DNA of 7,546 bases from Caldifarciminota bacterium (GTDB lineage: Bacteria; WOR-3; Hydrothermia; WGAB01): contig WGAB01000363.1 of NCBI GenBank assembly GCA_015489295.1, forward strand, positions 1 through 7,546, given 5' to 3'. The position numbers and the translations under genes are program-made. Position 1 is the stretch's first letter. Every line of letters starts with the position of its first letter. Shown one piece after another: positions 1 to 5,135 of this stretch. The notes under the pieces are model-generated. The model was given only the letters and a program-made list of their open reading frames with translations, was not told the origin of the DNA and ran no database searches.

Positions 1-165
1 GCCTGGAAATACGCAGAGCCCGGGGATCCCATCCACATCGCGGAACTGGCTATTGCCGATGAGGAGACCTACCAGCGGTACCAGGAGCTCTTGGAAGACA
101 TTGAAGACAGCGACCGGGACGTGCTTGAAATCCTCAAGGCGCTTCAAAAGAAACCTTCCCCATGA
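1..165 (+). CDS. 3' end of an unidentified small acidic protein (possible antitoxin)
   Basis: Frame 1 is open from the window edge to TGA at 163-165 and gives 54 residues ending in KKPSP. The visible part is hydrophilic and very acidic (for example QELLEDIEDSDRDVLEILKA), probably helical, with a lysine-rich tail. I do not recognise a family. The stop overlaps the next start (ATG at 162-164, ATGA), so the two are probably translationally coupled. A small acidic protein placed directly before a small basic RelE-like protein is the usual layout of a type II antitoxin-toxin pair, so an antitoxin role is possible. That is inference from context only. The start lies outside the window. Confidence 0.55.
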   Translation, partial: AWKYAEPGDPIHIAELAIADEETYQRYQELLEDIEDSDRDVLEILKALQKKPSP

Positions 166-527
166 GTTTCCGGGTAGAGGTCTGGCAGGAGGGAATCCAG
201 TGGTGCAAGCGGGAAGTGGGGCGGGGGTTGGTGCCTGCGCTTAACAAAATCCTTGAGGATGTCCGAGAACTGCTCCAGGAGGATGCCTACGAGCACAGGA
301 AGGTGCAGGGAGCACCTTTTCCTCTCCGCTGACGAAAAAAGCAGCGCTGGAGGGTGTTCTATGTCATTTGCGAAGAACTCGTACCGGATTCCCTGGAAGG
401 CAACCTCCGGCGAATTTACGAGGAACACTGCAACCCGGATGATCCTACGGTCGTGATCCTCTTCGTCCTTCCAAGGACCGATGATACCTACAACACGGTG
501 TTCCGGCTGGTGGCGAGGATGAGATGA
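162..527 (+). pseudogene. RelE/HigB-like toxin gene interrupted by an in-frame TGA
   Basis: Reading from ATG at 162, the frame runs 56 codons to TGA at 330-332, then continues open in the same frame to TGA at 525-527. If the stop is ignored the product is about 121 residues, a normal size for RelE/HigB-type proteins. Both halves look coding. The part before the stop ends in HRKVQGAPFPLR. The part after it begins RKKQRWRVFYVICEEL and later has TVVILFVLPRTDDTYN. The run of basic residues followed by WRVFYVI, then a hydrophobic strand and a short tail, recalls the core of RelE-superfamily mRNA interferases. The match is weak and judged by eye. A single C-to-T change (CGA to TGA) would explain the stop. 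The gene overlaps the preceding one by ATGA, as a toxin following its antitoxin would. A short independent 56-residue protein, or a sequencing error, are alternatives. Confidence 0.5.
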
Positions 528-601
528 GGAGTACCGGCAGTGGGCCGACGCAGGGCTCGCCGACCTGTGGAGGGGGTCTTTCCCTTGCCGTTTCCCGGTG
601 T

Positions 602-634
602 GAGCCCCGTGAAATCTTGACCCTTCCGGGGCTC
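602..634. repeat. 8-bp inverted repeat flanking the -35 element
   Basis: GAGCCCCG at 602-609 is perfectly complementary to CGGGGCTC at 627-634, with a 17-nt loop. The putative -35 hexamer (617-622) lies in the loop. It could be an operator or a weak hairpin at the end of the upstream pair. There is no T-run after it, so it is not a normal intrinsic terminator. It may be chance in GC-rich DNA. Confidence 0.35.
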
Positions 635-645
635 GCCTGTACATT
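617..645 (+). promoter_or_regulatory. Putative sigma70-type promoter of the tRNA operon
   Basis: TTGACC at 617-622 (5 of 6 to the -35 consensus) is followed after exactly 17 nt by TACATT at 640-645 (4 of 6 to the -10 consensus). Transcription would start near 652, about 30 nt before the first tRNA, a suitable distance for a stable-RNA promoter. It is the only good promoter I found between the toxin-like gene and the tRNAs, and it probably also serves the genes downstream. Confidence 0.6.
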
Positions 646-681
646 TATAGGCCCTGATCGGCATGGGTCTTTCACAAGCAG

Positions 682-757
682 GCTGGCGTAGCTCAGTTGG
701 CAGAGCAGGTGATTTGTAATCACCAGGTCGGGGGTTCGAATCCCTCCGCCAGCTCCA
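682..757 (+). tRNA. tRNA-Thr (anticodon TGT)
   Basis: Complete 76-nt cloverleaf. The acceptor stem GCTGGCG pairs with CGCCAGC (747-753), with discriminator T and an encoded CCA (755-757). The anticodon stem is GGTGA/TCACC around loop TTTGTAA, with TGT at 715-717, reading ACA. The T-arm has GGTTCGAAT. U36 and A37 in the loop are the recognition context for t6A37, so this tRNA should be a substrate of the pathway begun by the Sua5 domain encoded downstream. It is the first of four tRNAs. Confidence 0.97.
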
Positions 758-824
758 ACTGAGAGACGGGGACCTGAGGGTCTTGGGATGGTTTGATGGG
801 GAGTGAACCTGGCTTTGAACCGGT

Positions 825-909
825 GGTGGGGTACCCAAGCGGCCAACGGGGGCAGACTGTAAATCTGCTGGCGCAGCCTTCGGGGGTTCGAATCCTCCCC
901 CCACCACCA
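825..909 (+). tRNA. tRNA-Tyr (anticodon GTA), class II
   Basis: 85-nt tRNA with the long variable arm of bacterial tRNA-Tyr. The acceptor stem GGTGGGG pairs with CCCCACC (899-905), with discriminator A and encoded CCA (907-909). The anticodon stem GCAGA/TCTGC encloses loop CTGTAAA, with GTA at 859-861. A36-A37-A38 is the MiaA recognition signature, so i6A37 is expected. The T-stem has one G-U pair. A 67-nt spacer separates it from the preceding tRNA-Thr; I see no gene in the spacer. Confidence 0.97.
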
Positions 910-928
910 TATCCTATGGAAAACACCT

Positions 929-1004
929 GCGGTGGTGGCGCAATTGGTAGCGCTACGGCCTTCCAAGCCGTAGGTTGCGGGTTCGAGTCCCGTCCACCGC
1001 TCCA
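929..1004 (+). tRNA. tRNA-Gly (anticodon TCC)
   Basis: 76-nt cloverleaf. The acceptor stem GCGGTGG pairs with CCACCGC (994-1000), with discriminator T and encoded CCA. The anticodon stem ACGGC/GCCGT encloses loop CTTCCAA, with TCC at 962-964, reading GGA and GGG. It is separated from tRNA-Tyr by 19 nt and from the next tRNA by 17 nt, which is consistent with processing from one precursor. Confidence 0.97.
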
Positions 1005-1021
1005 TTTTCGGCTTCATAGGA

Positions 1022-1097
1022 GCCCACGTAGCTCAGGCGGCAGAGCACGTCCTTGGTAAGGACGAGGTCACCGGTTCGAGTCCGGTCGTGGGCTCCA
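1022..1097 (+). tRNA. tRNA-Thr (anticodon GGT)
   Basis: 76-nt cloverleaf. The acceptor stem GCCCACG pairs with CGTGGGC (1087-1093), with discriminator T and encoded CCA (1095-1097). The anticodon stem CGTCC/GGACG encloses loop TTGGTAA, with GGT at 1055-1057, reading ACC and ACU. U36-A37 predicts t6A37. The order Thr-Tyr-Gly-Thr matches the array that precedes tufB in E. coli and tuf in many other bacteria. Here the next gene, 9 nt away, is a lipoprotein gene instead. Confidence 0.97.
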
Positions 1098-1106
1098 TTT
1101 TTCTTT
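1098..1106 (+). promoter_or_regulatory. T-rich 9-nt junction between tRNA-Thr and the lipoprotein ORF
   Basis: The entire spacer between the tRNA CCA end and the next ATG is TTTTTCTTT. It contains no Shine-Dalgarno sequence. A structured tRNA followed by a U-rich tract could give partial termination or a processing site. After tRNA 3' maturation the downstream mRNA would have a leader of at most 9 nt. This is inference from spacing and base composition. Confidence 0.4.
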
Positions 1107-1802
1107 ATGCGACAAATCCTCTGGCTCGGCCTGCTTTTTTTCGTTCTGCTCCAGGAGGGGTGCTTCTTCGGTACCTTCCAAACCGCCCACACCATGGGAC
1201 CCGGCCAGGTGGATGCCGGCTGGTACCTGACCTATCCGCTGTACTTCAACCGCCAAACCCGGCAGCATTCCCTCCGCCAGGGCATCGGGTCCTTTGATTC
1301 CCGGCCCAATGTCGGCGGCTTCATTGAGTACGGCGCCTCGGAATACCTGGACTTCGGCCTCTGGGGCAGCCTGGGCGAGGGCATCGGGCCCTTCGGCAAG
1401 TTCCAGTTCCTGGGCCTGGGCTCGCCCGTGGCCGCGCCCCTGAACGCCTCCGTGTGGTTCGGCTTCGGGTACCATCCCGTGGTGGAGGGCATCACCGGAC
1501 GGGTGGTGCTCGTGGCGGGCAAGCACCTGTCTCCCTATTCCTCGGTGTCCTTCGGCTGGATCGGGGTGAACATGCCGGACTACCGAAAACTGGACCTGCC
1601 CTACGACGGCAACTTCTGGGATCACCTGCGCAACCTGGGGCCGTTCCGGTTTTTCCAGGCCCTGTTCGTGGGCATTGACATCTCGCGGCGGGAGGATGTA
1701 CCGCCAGCCTATCAAAAGTTGCCCTTCGGCATGACCATGGAGTTCACCCTGCCCCTCGTGCCCGATCCAGCCCTCTTCTTCGGCATCCAGTTTCGGCGAT
1801 GA
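1107..1802 (+). CDS. Predicted secreted lipoprotein, beta-barrel-like, function unknown
   Basis: 231 residues starting at ATG 1107. In-frame starts further upstream lie inside tRNA-Thr(GGT) and are rejected. The N-terminus MRQILWLGLLFFVLLQEGC is a short, very hydrophobic signal peptide ending at a cysteine (residue 19), suggesting signal peptidase II processing, although the Q-E-G before the Cys is not an ideal lipobox. The mature part opens with FQTAHTMGPGQVDAGW, a style I associate with small outer-membrane lipoproteins or barrel proteins. It is then rich in Gly and aromatic residues in alternating strands (YLDFGLWGSL, VWFGFGYHP, SVSFGWIGV) and ends in LFFGIQFRR, much like a terminal outer-membrane strand. 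I cannot assign a family or function. There is no Shine-Dalgarno, and it probably depends on the tRNA promoter. Its stop overlaps the next start (ATGA at 1799-1802). Confidence 0.8.
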   Translation: MRQILWLGLLFFVLLQEGCFFGTFQTAHTMGPGQVDAGWYLTYPLYFNRQTRQHSLRQGIGSFDSRPNVGGFIEYGASEYLDFGLWGSLGEGIGPFGKFQFLGLGSPVAAPLNASVWFGFGYHPVVEGITGRVVLVAGKHLSPYSSVSFGWIGVNMPDYRKLDLPYDGNFWDHLRNLGPFRFFQALFVGIDISRREDVPPAYQKLPFGMTMEFTLPLVPDPALFFGIQFRR

Positions 1803-2860
1803 GCGCATGGGAAAAGGCCCGGCAAATCCTGCAGCAGGGTGGCGTGGTGGCCGTTCCCACGGAAACCGTGTTCGGCCTCCTGGCCCGGGCCGACCGTCCG
1901 GAAGCCGTCGACCGCATTTACCAGATCAAGGGCCGCACCCGCAAGAAGCCCCTGGTGCTGATGGCACCCGACCTGGAAACGGCCCGAAAATCCGGCGAGT
2001 TTTCCGAGGCCGCTTTGCGCCTGGCCCGGCGGTTCTGGCCCGGCCCCCTCACCCTCGTGGTGCCTGCAGGGCCCGAGGCCCCGAAAACCCTGGTCCACGA
2101 AGGTACCCTCGGCATCCGGGTACCCGATTTTGAGCCCCTTCTGGCGCTTCTCCAAGACCTGGCAGGGATTCCCATCGCCTCCACCTCGGCCAATCCTTCA
2201 GGTGCGCCGCCTGCCCGAACGCCGGAAGAGGTGCTTCGGGCTCTGGGCGATGCCGTGGACCTGGTGATCCCGGAGCCCGCCGGCGGCCAGGCGCCCTCGA
2301 CCGTGGTGCAGACGGCGACAGATCCGCCGCGGGTATTGCGGAAGGGCGGCATCCCGGTGCTGGCCCTTGAGGAGGCCCTGGACCGGGAGGTGCAGCTCGC
2401 GCCGGACCAGACCTTCCATGTGCTCTACCTCTGCACGGGCAACACCTGCCGGAGCCCCATGGCCGAGTGGATCACGCGGCACCTGATGAACCCGAAGATC
2501 AGGTCCCATGTGGCCGTGCGTTCGGCCGGCACCGCCGCCTTTGAGGGCAGCCCGATCCATCCCGATGCGGCCCGGGCCCTGGAGGAGATCGGCATCCGGG
2601 TCCACGGGCACCAGGCCCGGCGGCTGACCCCCGACCTCGTGGCCTGGGCGGATGTGATCTACGGCATGGAACGGATCCATGTGGAGGCGGCCCGGGACCT
2701 CGGAGCCGGAGCCAAAGCCCGGCTCTTCGGCGAACGCAGCGTGGGAGAGGTGCCCGATCCCATCGGCCAGGGCTTTATGTTTTACCGCATGGTGCGGGAC
2801 GCTCTGTTGAAAACCATCCAAGAGGTGATCCTGCCGTACCTGGAAAGGAAGTGGCCATGA
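1799..2860 (+). CDS. Fused threonylcarbamoyl-AMP synthase (Sua5/YrdC) and low-molecular-weight protein phosphatase
   Basis: 353 residues with two complete domains. The N-terminal domain (about 1-195) is Sua5/YrdC, which makes threonylcarbamoyl-AMP from threonine, bicarbonate and ATP for t6A37 of ANN-decoding tRNAs. It shows GGVVAVPTETVFGL (14-27), the K-x-R of IKGR (43-46), FWPGPLT (79-85), GIRVPD (105-110) and STSANPSG (128-135). The C-terminal domain (about 205-353) is a low-molecular-weight phosphatase with P-loop C212-TGNTC-R218 followed by SPMAE, an SAGT segment (242-245) and general acid D320 in DPIGQ. Thr216 sits where the arginine phosphatase YwlE has its specificity-determining Thr and tyrosine phosphatases have Ile or Leu, so phosphoarginine is the more likely substrate (inference). 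In Bacillus, ywlC (sua5) and ywlE are neighbours; here they are one polypeptide. The start overlaps the previous stop by 4 nt with no strong ribosome site, so coupled translation is likely. No arginine kinase (McsB) gene is visible in the window. Confidence 0.94.
   Translation: MSAWEKARQILQQGGVVAVPTETVFGLLARADRPEAVDRIYQIKGRTRKKPLVLMAPDLETARKSGEFSEAALRLARRFWPGPLTLVVPAGPEAPKTLVHEGTLGIRVPDFEPLLALLQDLAGIPIASTSANPSGAPPARTPEEVLRALGDAVDLVIPEPAGGQAPSTVVQTATDPPRVLRKGGIPVLALEEALDREVQLAPDQTFHVLYLCTGNTCRSPMAEWITRHLMNPKIRSHVAVRSAGTAAFEGSPIHPDAARALEEIGIRVHGHQARRLTPDLVAWADVIYGMERIHVEAARDLGAGAKARLFGERSVGEVPDPIGQGFMFYRMVRDALLKTIQEVILPYLERKWP
2842..2850 (+). promoter_or_regulatory. Ribosome binding site of murQ
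   Basis: GGAAAGGAA lies 6 nt before ATG 2857 and inside the end of the preceding gene. It supports starting at ATG 2857 rather than at GTG 2851, which would leave no space for the site. Confidence 0.7.
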
Positions 2861-3801
2861 GCAAGAACCGGCCCAAAAAGGACGAAATCTACGAGGTATT
2901 CCAGGAAACCAAGCACCTGCTCACGGAGCAGCGGAACCCCCGAACCCTGGACCTGGACACCCTGTCGGTGGAAGACCTGCTGTACCGGATCAACGACGAG
3001 GACCTTCAGGTGGCCCCGGCGGTGCGCCGGGAGATCCCCCATATCGCCCGGGCCGTGGAGATCTATGTGGAAACCTTCCGCCGGGGAGACCGGATTTTCT
3101 ATGTGGGGGCCGGCACCTCCGGCCGCCTGGGTGTGCTGGATGCCGCCGAACTGCCTCCCACCTACGGCACCCGGCCCTGGCAGGTGCAGGGCCTGATCGC
3201 TGGCGGCTACGGCGCCCTGGTTCGGGCCGTGGAAGGGGCCGAAGACCTGGAGGAGTACGGCGAAGAAGACCTCAAGGAGCGGGGCGTGACCGCCCGCGAC
3301 TTCGTCATCGGCCTGGCCGCCTCCAAGCGAACCCCCTATGTGAAGGGCGCCCTGAAGTACGCCCGCGCCCTCGGCGCCAAAACCGCCCTGATCACCGTCA
3401 TCCCCCGGGAGGAGGTGGACCTTGAGGTGGACGTGCTCATCGCCCCGGTGGTGGGCCCGGAGGTGGTCACCGGCTCCACCCGCATGAAGGCGGGCACCGC
3501 CCAGAAACTCGTGCTGAACATGATTTCCACCGCCGCCATGGTGCGGCTGGGCAAGGTCTATGAGAACCTGATGGTGGACCTCTGGGCCACCTCCAAGAAA
3601 CTCCAGGCCCGGTCGGTGCGGGTTGTGATGACGGTCACCGGGCTCCCCTACGAGGAGGCCGCCCGGTACGTGGAGGCCGCTGGCGGCAGCGTCAAGGTGG
3701 CCATCCTGATGGCCCTCAAGGGCTGGACCCGCGAACAGGCCGAAGAGGCCCTGCGCCGGGCCGACGGCTTTGTCCGCAAGGCTTTGGAACAAAACCCCTA
3801 A
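2857..3801 (+). CDS. murQ: N-acetylmuramic acid 6-phosphate etherase MurQ
   Basis: 314 residues (E. coli MurQ is about 298). It cleaves the D-lactyl ether of MurNAc-6-phosphate to GlcNAc-6-phosphate and lactate in the cytoplasm, recycling cell-wall sugar. It has an SIS sugar-phosphate domain with VGAGTSGRLGVLDAAE (83-98) and GSTRMKAGTAQKLVLNM, and a C-terminal helical domain. E98 and E129 (in VEGAED) align with the catalytic Glu83 and Glu114 of E. coli. The segment around 155-161 reads ASKRTPY where E. coli has ASGRTPY, a Gly-to-Lys change at 157 near the sugar-phosphate site. The start ATG 2857 overlaps the upstream TGA (ATGA) and has a good ribosome site. No MurNAc transporter, AnmK or MurNAc kinase is seen nearby, so the source of MurNAc-6-phosphate is not shown here. 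Confidence 0.96.
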   Translation: MSKNRPKKDEIYEVFQETKHLLTEQRNPRTLDLDTLSVEDLLYRINDEDLQVAPAVRREIPHIARAVEIYVETFRRGDRIFYVGAGTSGRLGVLDAAELPPTYGTRPWQVQGLIAGGYGALVRAVEGAEDLEEYGEEDLKERGVTARDFVIGLAASKRTPYVKGALKYARALGAKTALITVIPREEVDLEVDVLIAPVVGPEVVTGSTRMKAGTAQKLVLNMISTAAMVRLGKVYENLMVDLWATSKKLQARSVRVVMTVTGLPYEEAARYVEAAGGSVKVAILMALKGWTREQAEEALRRADGFVRKALEQNP

Positions 3802-3804
3802 AAC

Positions 3805-3810
3805 GGAGGT
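3805..3810 (+). promoter_or_regulatory. Strong Shine-Dalgarno of glnA
   Basis: GGAGGT, 5 nt before ATG 3816, in the 14-nt gap after murQ. It is the strongest ribosome site in the gene run, fitting high expression of glutamine synthetase. It selects ATG 3816 over an in-frame TTG at 3813. Confidence 0.8.
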
Positions 3811-3815
3811 GTTTG

Positions 3816-5135
3816 ATGGATCGGCAGGAAATCTGGGAACGTATCCAGGACGCCGGGGTACAGGTGGTCCGCCTCTGGTTCACCGACATCCTGGGCCGGA
3901 TCAAGGGGTTCAACCTGAACCTGTCGGAACTGGACCGGGCCCTGGAGGAGGGCATCGGGTTTGACGGCTCTTCGGTGGAAGGGTTCGTGCGTATTGAGGA
4001 ATCGGATCTCATCGCCAAGCCGGACCCCGATACCCTCGTGATCTTTCCCGACGATCTCGGCGGCGTCCCCTCGGCCGTGTTCATGTGCGACATCCAGTAT
4101 CCCGACGGCCGGCCCTACGAATCGGACCCCCGGTATGTGCTCCGCCGGAACCTGGAAAAGGCCCACCAGATGGGCTTTGAGTACTACACCGGCCCCGAAC
4201 TGGAATACTTCTACTTCCCCTCCGACCAGGAGGCCAAGCCGCTGGATGCCGGCGGGTACTTTGACGTGTTCCCCATGGACCGCGCCACCCTGGCCCGGAA
4301 GGAGGCGCTCCTGACCCTGAACCAGATGGGCATCACCGTGGAGGCCTCCCACCACGAGGTGGCCTACAGCCAGCACGAACTGGATTTCCGGTACCAGCCC
4401 GCCCTGCGCATGGCCGACTACCTGCAGATCGCCCGGGCCGTGGTCAAGGAAAAGGCCCGCAAGTACGGCCTGTATGCCACCTTCATGCCCAAGCCGGTGC
4501 AGGGCATCAACGGTTCCGGGCTTCATGTGCACCAGTCGCTGTTCCGGGGCAAGGAAAACGCCTTCTACTCGGCAACCGGCGCCTACAACCTGTCCGAGGT
4601 GGCAGCCGGGTTCATCGCCGGCCTGCTCCGGCATTCCCGGGAGATCACGGCTGTCACGAACCAGTGGGTGAACTCCTACAAGCGCCTGGTGGTGGGCTAC
4701 GAGGCACCGGTGTACATCACCTGGGGCCGCCGGAACCGCTCGGCCCTGGTGCGCGTACCTGCCTTCAAACCCCACAAGTCCCAGTCCTGCCGCATTGAGT
4801 ACCGCGCGCCGGACCCGGCCACCAACCCCTACCTGGCCTTTGCCGTGATGCTGGCTGCCGGGCTCAAGGGCGTGGAGGAACGGTACCCCCTGCCCGACCC
4901 GGTGGAGGAAGACATCTACGCCATGCCCGAAGAGGTCAAGGCCCGCTACGGCATTGACGCCCTGCCCGATTCCCTGTACGCCGCCATCCAGGTGATGGCC
5001 GAAAGCACCCTCGTCCGCGAAACCCTGGGCGACGAGCTCTTTGAAAAGTACCTGCGCAACAAGAAAACCGAGTGGGAACGCTACCGGGTGGCGGTCACGG
5101 ATTACGAACTGAAAACCTACCTGCCGACCCTGTGA
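3816..5135 (+). CDS. glnA: Glutamine synthetase, type I-alpha
   Basis: 439 residues, the usual length for GSI-alpha. It makes glutamine from glutamate, ammonia and ATP as a cytoplasmic dodecamer. Visible motifs are the latch FDGSS (49-53), GPELEYF (126-132, metal ligands E128 and E130), SHHEVAYSQHE (178-188, ligands E181 and E188), NGSGLHVHQS (232-241), GYEAP (294-298, catalytic E296) and RNRSALVRVP. The region equivalent to the E. coli adenylylation loop reads DIYAMPEE, as in the alpha type, so control by GlnE is not expected. FVRIEESD near 57-64 carries the Arg that in Bacillus GS senses feedback glutamine. Two residues look unusual: Y184, where Pro is normal in the VAPxQHE motif, and V293, where Pro is normal in the LVPGYEAP motif. 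It sits 14 nt after murQ and its TGA overlaps the GTG of the transporter gene. No nitrogen-regulator gene or P-II gene is visible. Confidence 0.97.
   Translation: MDRQEIWERIQDAGVQVVRLWFTDILGRIKGFNLNLSELDRALEEGIGFDGSSVEGFVRIEESDLIAKPDPDTLVIFPDDLGGVPSAVFMCDIQYPDGRPYESDPRYVLRRNLEKAHQMGFEYYTGPELEYFYFPSDQEAKPLDAGGYFDVFPMDRATLARKEALLTLNQMGITVEASHHEVAYSQHELDFRYQPALRMADYLQIARAVVKEKARKYGLYATFMPKPVQGINGSGLHVHQSLFRGKENAFYSATGAYNLSEVAAGFIAGLLRHSREITAVTNQWVNSYKRLVVGYEAPVYITWGRRNRSALVRVPAFKPHKSQSCRIEYRAPDPATNPYLAFAVMLAAGLKGVEERYPLPDPVEEDIYAMPEEVKARYGIDALPDSLYAAIQVMAESTLVRETLGDELFEKYLRNKKTEWERYRVAVTDYELKTYLPTL

Noticed and set aside
330..332. TGA read as selenocysteine or as Trp in a variant code
   Set aside because: Other genes in the window end in TGA and use TGG for Trp, and an Arg codon one base away fits the context best. 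No convincing SECIS hairpin was seen, although I could not fold the RNA.
602..634. Inverted repeat as intrinsic terminator of the upstream gene pair
   Set aside because: The loop is 17 nt long and no T-run follows the right arm.
646..651. TATAGG as the -10 element of the tRNA promoter
   Set aside because: It is 23 nt from TTGACC, too far. TACATT at 640-645 has the ideal 17-nt spacing.
445..1017. Minus-strand open frames across the tRNA genes, with phrases like GGIRTPDL and WTGLEPATYG
   Set aside because: These are antisense translations of tRNA genes, a well-known source of false protein annotations. The tRNA cloverleaves explain the region.
1053..1106. Upstream in-frame ATG at 1053 as start of the lipoprotein gene
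   Set aside because: It lies inside tRNA-Thr(GGT). Starting at 1107 gives a proper signal peptide.
2782..4775. Long minus-strand open frames opposite murQ and glnA
   Set aside because: They are antisense shadows of well-identified genes in GC-rich DNA, rich in His, Gly and Pro with no family resemblance.
5072..5131. ATG at 5072 as the transporter start
   Set aside because: It would overlap glnA by 64 nt and add a polar extension. GTG 5132 gives the tight GTGA overlap seen as a pattern in this gene run.
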